From Deltaproteobacteria bacterium (lineage in GTDB: Bacteria > Desulfobacterota > Desulfuromonadia > Geobacterales > Geobacteraceae): a stretch of 8,831 bases of DNA. Each line of letters starts with the position of its first letter. Within the stretch, counting starts at the first letter, position 1. Location: contig JAJZQA010000088.1 of NCBI GenBank assembly GCA_021810985.1, positions 1 through 8,831 of the forward strand, read 5' to 3'. Positions 6,728 to 8,831 of the stretch are shown one piece after another. The notes under the pieces are model-generated. The model saw only the letters and a list, made by a program, of their open reading frames with translations, was not told where the DNA came from and ran no database searches. The position numbers and the translations under genes were made by a program.

Positions 6728-6743
6728 ATCTGTTATTACAGAT
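6728..6743. repeat. palindrome in the xseA / ParA-like divergent control region
   Basis: ATCTGT-TATT-ACAGAT is a perfect 6-bp inverted repeat centred between the divergent xseA (start 6640) and ParA-like gene (start 6818). It has the size and AT-rich centre of a dimeric repressor operator. The rest of 6641-6817 is non-coding. It holds a short CGCTC/GAGCG inverted repeat (6702-6713) and no promoter pair with good spacing for either gene. Function is unproven. Confidence 0.35.
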
Positions 6744-6817
6744 TAAATCACGCAGCAGCGAAAACAATTAAAGTATCGGTTGACCGCCCTCGATTCTTTA
6801 TAGTACCATCTCGGGCT

Positions 6818-8221
6818 ATGAAAAAGTACCCCTATGTCATAACCATCTCATCGGAAAAAGGCGGCGTCGGCAAGACCACGCTTGCCACGAATCTCGCTAT
6901 TTACCTGAAGGCCCTTTCCGAAGACCTGCCCGTCTCGGTCGTCTCCCTGGACAACCACTTTACCGTCGACAAAATGTTCGCCATCAAAGGGCAGAAAACC
7001 AGCGGAGATGTTACCGACCTTCTTCTGGAAACACCGGGTGCAAGCCTGCTTCATACCGGCCAGTATGGTGTTGATTATATTCCTTCATCCATGGCCTTAG
7101 AGGATTTGCGGGATTCCATCAAGGGCACGATGGTCCTGTCCCGGCTCCTGGCAACATCGGAGATCCCGGGTATCCTGATCATCGATACACGTCCGGAACT
7201 GAATATTTTTACCCAGAACGCCCTCTACGCGGCCGACCGGGTCATCATCCCGGTAAAGGACACGCCGAGCCTGGAAAACTGCCGTAATATCTTTGCACTT
7301 TTCGAAAAAAAAGGCCTCGACAAAAAGAGCCTGAGTATTATTCCCTGCCTGATCGACGCCCGTATCAAGTATCAGGGTCCATTCAAAGACCATAAATCGC
7401 TATTGAGAGCCTTTGCCATCAATCGCGGTTATCGCTGCTGTGAAGGTTTCATCTCCAAAAGCCCCAAGGTGGAGAGCCTGAACACCAATCCGGAAGGTAA
7501 GATTTATCCGATTCTTACCCACGCACGCGGTACCGATGTATACAGCCAGTACACCCAGCTCGGCCGGGAAATCCTCGCGGAATACAGCTCAGTGCAACAA
7601 CCGCGCTCGTTTCATTTTGCCCAATGGATGCTTTCCGAAGAAAAAAGGAAAGCCGATGAGTTCCAATTCCGGCTCTCGCGCCTGAAAGACTCCTGCCTGC
7701 TCTGCGGAAGCAATCTGGCGACGGAAAGCGCCCGAAACAAAACTTTCTATTTCGAGACATCGGACGGTGGCGCCTGCGGCTACCTTGAAGATCATTGCGG
7801 CTCGGAACTGCTGCTTTCCTGTCTCTATGATGCGCAACCAAATATGGCTGAAAATGACCCTCTGTTGCTGATGTTCCAGGAAACAGCCAGGGAATCGATC
7901 TACGCGATGAGGCCCTTCAGTAACGGCGCGGGGCCCTGCGTGGAGGTGCGGCGTTTTACCATCGACGGGTCGCCGGTCCAGAAAAAGATCCAGCCGCTCC
8001 GTGAATATACGGACACGGCTTTGCCGCAAAAGAAAAGCACCTTATACTCATTTATTTTCGAAGCACTGGGGGAGTCCCCAGGAAAGTTGCGTGACGCGTT
8101 CCTGCTGATCTACCCGACCAATCCACGCAGACCGGAAGCAATTCTGGCGGAAGAAAACTACCGGCGTATTGCTAAAATGATGCAGCACCTCGGTCAAGGA
8201 AGCGGGGCGCCAATCACTTGA
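6818..8221 (+). CDS. ParA/MinD-like ATPase with a cysteine-bearing C-terminal domain of unknown function
   Basis: This 467-residue protein opens with a P-loop of the SIMIBI class. ITISSEKGGVGKTTLATNLA (9-28) contains the deviant Walker A KGGVGKTT with both signature lysines (14 and 19). VVSLDNHF (41-48) sits at Walker A' but lacks the DxDPQ of classical ParA. LIIDTRPE (120-127) is Walker B, with Arg where ParA has Pro. VIIPVKDTPSLEN (142-154) matches the ParA segment after Walker B. The ATPase appears to end near residue 255. The rest is not recognised: it holds a charged helix (about 270-290), CLLC (293-296), further cysteines at 320, 327 and 335, and a basic C-terminus. CxxC-x23-C-x6-C could bind zinc or an Fe-S cluster. 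The in-frame reading frame starts earlier (6674), but the ATG at 6818 is preferred because the P-loop sheet begins here. No good ribosome site is seen. No parB or centromere-like sites adjoin it, so plasmid-type partitioning is not supported. Confidence 0.8.
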   Translation: MKKYPYVITISSEKGGVGKTTLATNLAIYLKALSEDLPVSVVSLDNHFTVDKMFAIKGQKTSGDVTDLLLETPGASLLHTGQYGVDYIPSSMALEDLRDSIKGTMVLSRLLATSEIPGILIIDTRPELNIFTQNALYAADRVIIPVKDTPSLENCRNIFALFEKKGLDKKSLSIIPCLIDARIKYQGPFKDHKSLLRAFAINRGYRCCEGFISKSPKVESLNTNPEGKIYPILTHARGTDVYSQYTQLGREILAEYSSVQQPRSFHFAQWMLSEEKRKADEFQFRLSRLKDSCLLCGSNLATESARNKTFYFETSDGGACGYLEDHCGSELLLSCLYDAQPNMAENDPLLLMFQETARESIYAMRPFSNGAGPCVEVRRFTIDGSPVQKKIQPLREYTDTALPQKKSTLYSFIFEALGESPGKLRDAFLLIYPTNPRRPEAILAEENYRRIAKMMQHLGQGSGAPIT

Positions 8222-8831
8222 CCAATGCCGAAGCGTAAACGAAGCGAATTCCCTGCTTCTTCATGACTGGCAGTTGTTCTGCCAATGCCTGGATCGTGCC
8301 ACGGTGCGGATGGCAGATCCCAACAGCGCTGCCCTTCTTCACCGCCATTTTCATCAGACTTGCCAATTGCACCTTGATGGCGGAGACGTCCTGACTATTA
8401 TCGAGGAACGGTGCGTTTCTCGCGGCAGATCGCAGCCCCAACTCCCGGGACATGGCCAGACCGGCCGACTTCGGTGTGGTCATGCTGTCAATAAAAAACA
8501 TCCTATTTTCCTTCAGGACATTCAGGACAACACCCATCTTTCCGCGATCCTCGGTAAAGCGCGAACCCATATGATTATTGGCGCCAACCGCATAGGGTAT
8601 GACATTCATAAACCCGCGCACCCTGGTCTCAATCTCCTTATTTCCGTACGAAAGCAATAATCCGTTACGTTCCAAACGCTTCCGAGGGTAATCCTGGGGC
8701 TCCATCGGGATATGCAGCATCACCTCATAGCCATTGCTGTGGGCGGCTGTCGCCACCTCACGTGATTGCTGAAGACCCGGAATAACGGAAAACGTCAGGG
8801 GAACACCGATATTCATCAAGGCACGCACTTC
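8214..8831 (-). CDS. divergent polysaccharide deacetylase family protein (YibQ-like), C-terminal part
   Basis: The gene enters from beyond 8831, so only the last 205 residues are seen; the GTG at 8828 is an internal valine, not a start. The visible part has the pattern of Pfam Polysacc_deac_2 (DUF610, E. coli YibQ). Motifs in order are VPLTFSVIPGLQQSREVA, EVMLHIPMEP, GANNHMGSRFTED, FFIDSMTTPKSAG and VGICHPHRGTI, a distorted NodB-like barrel. The N-terminal IDD-type metal-ligand motif and any signal peptide would lie outside the window. Members are predicted periplasmic, and yibQ neighbours the murein hydrolase activator envC in E. coli, so a cell-envelope role is likely but enzymatic activity is unproven. 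The last eight bases overlap the end of the convergent ParA-like gene. Confidence 0.9.
   Translation of the reverse strand, partial: EVRALMNIGVPLTFSVIPGLQQSREVATAAHSNGYEVMLHIPMEPQDYPRKRLERNGLLLSYGNKEIETRVRGFMNVIPYAVGANNHMGSRFTEDRGKMGVVLNVLKENRMFFIDSMTTPKSAGLAMSRELGLRSAARNAPFLDNSQDVSAIKVQLASLMKMAVKKGSAVGICHPHRGTIQALAEQLPVMKKQGIRFVYASALVK

Noticed and set aside
6780..6804. Promoter for the ParA-like gene (TTGACC at 6780-6785, TATAGT at 6799-6804)
   Set aside because: The spacer is only 13 bases, too short for a sigma70 promoter. The TATAGT box alone could give a very short leader, but that is not enough evidence.
6674..6817. N-terminal extension of the ParA-like protein from an upstream ATG
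   Set aside because: The extra 48 residues look like translated non-coding sequence, precede the first beta strand of the P-loop fold, and overlap the divergent control region. The ATG at 6818 gives the normal N-terminus.
8826..8828. GTG as the start of the YibQ-like protein
   Set aside because: The family needs an N-terminal metal-binding strand before this point and the frame is open to the window edge, so the gene is truncated by the window.

Overview
The window is an ordinary bacterial chromosomal segment with dense genes, short gaps and mostly core metabolism and repair functions. A short-Q-loop cytochrome bd oxidase paired with a cysteine-bearing Rrf2 regulator, an xseB-ispA-dxs cluster and a YibQ-type deacetylase together suggest a Gram-negative anaerobe or microaerobe, perhaps a Desulfuromonadales/Geobacter-like deltaproteobacterium. 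That placement is inferred from gene content; no rRNA or other phylogenetic marker is present.

Positions 1-2001, all minus strand, form a respiratory unit. An Rrf2-family regulator has its own strong sigma70-type promoter (TTGACA, 17-nt spacer, TATAAA). It is followed by cydA and the first 27 codons of cydB, which runs off the window. The three Rrf2 cysteines fit an Fe-S-sensing repressor controlling the high-affinity quinol oxidase.

Positions 2027-5206, minus strand, form an isoprenoid unit, xseB-ispA-dxs. It starts at a good promoter (TTGACT, 16-nt spacer, TATAAT) and ends at a clear intrinsic terminator just past dxs. Dxs makes 1-deoxy-D-xylulose 5-phosphate, the entry to the MEP pathway, and IspA makes farnesyl diphosphate from the products. 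XseB is the small subunit of exonuclease VII. The ispA stop and dxs start share one base.

Positions 5234-6640 hold xseA, the large subunit of exonuclease VII. Its 3' end runs into a tandem array of a 7-bp unit (GGTTCRG, nine exact copies and a tenth degenerate one). The array supplies the last 12 residues and the stop codon, and it is G-quadruplex-prone on the plus strand.

Positions 6641-8831 contain a divergent control region and two more genes. One is a plus-strand ParA/MinD-like ATPase with an unusual cysteine-containing C-terminal half of unknown function, the least explained gene here. The other is the 3' part of a minus-strand divergent polysaccharide deacetylase (YibQ/DUF610 family), whose end overlaps the ATPase gene tail-to-tail by 8 bp.

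No tRNA, rRNA, insertion sequence, integrase or CRISPR array is visible, and no gene-free stretch exceeds 300 bases. I see no convincing new multi-gene system. The items most worth attention are the ParA-like fusion protein and the heptamer array at the end of xseA.
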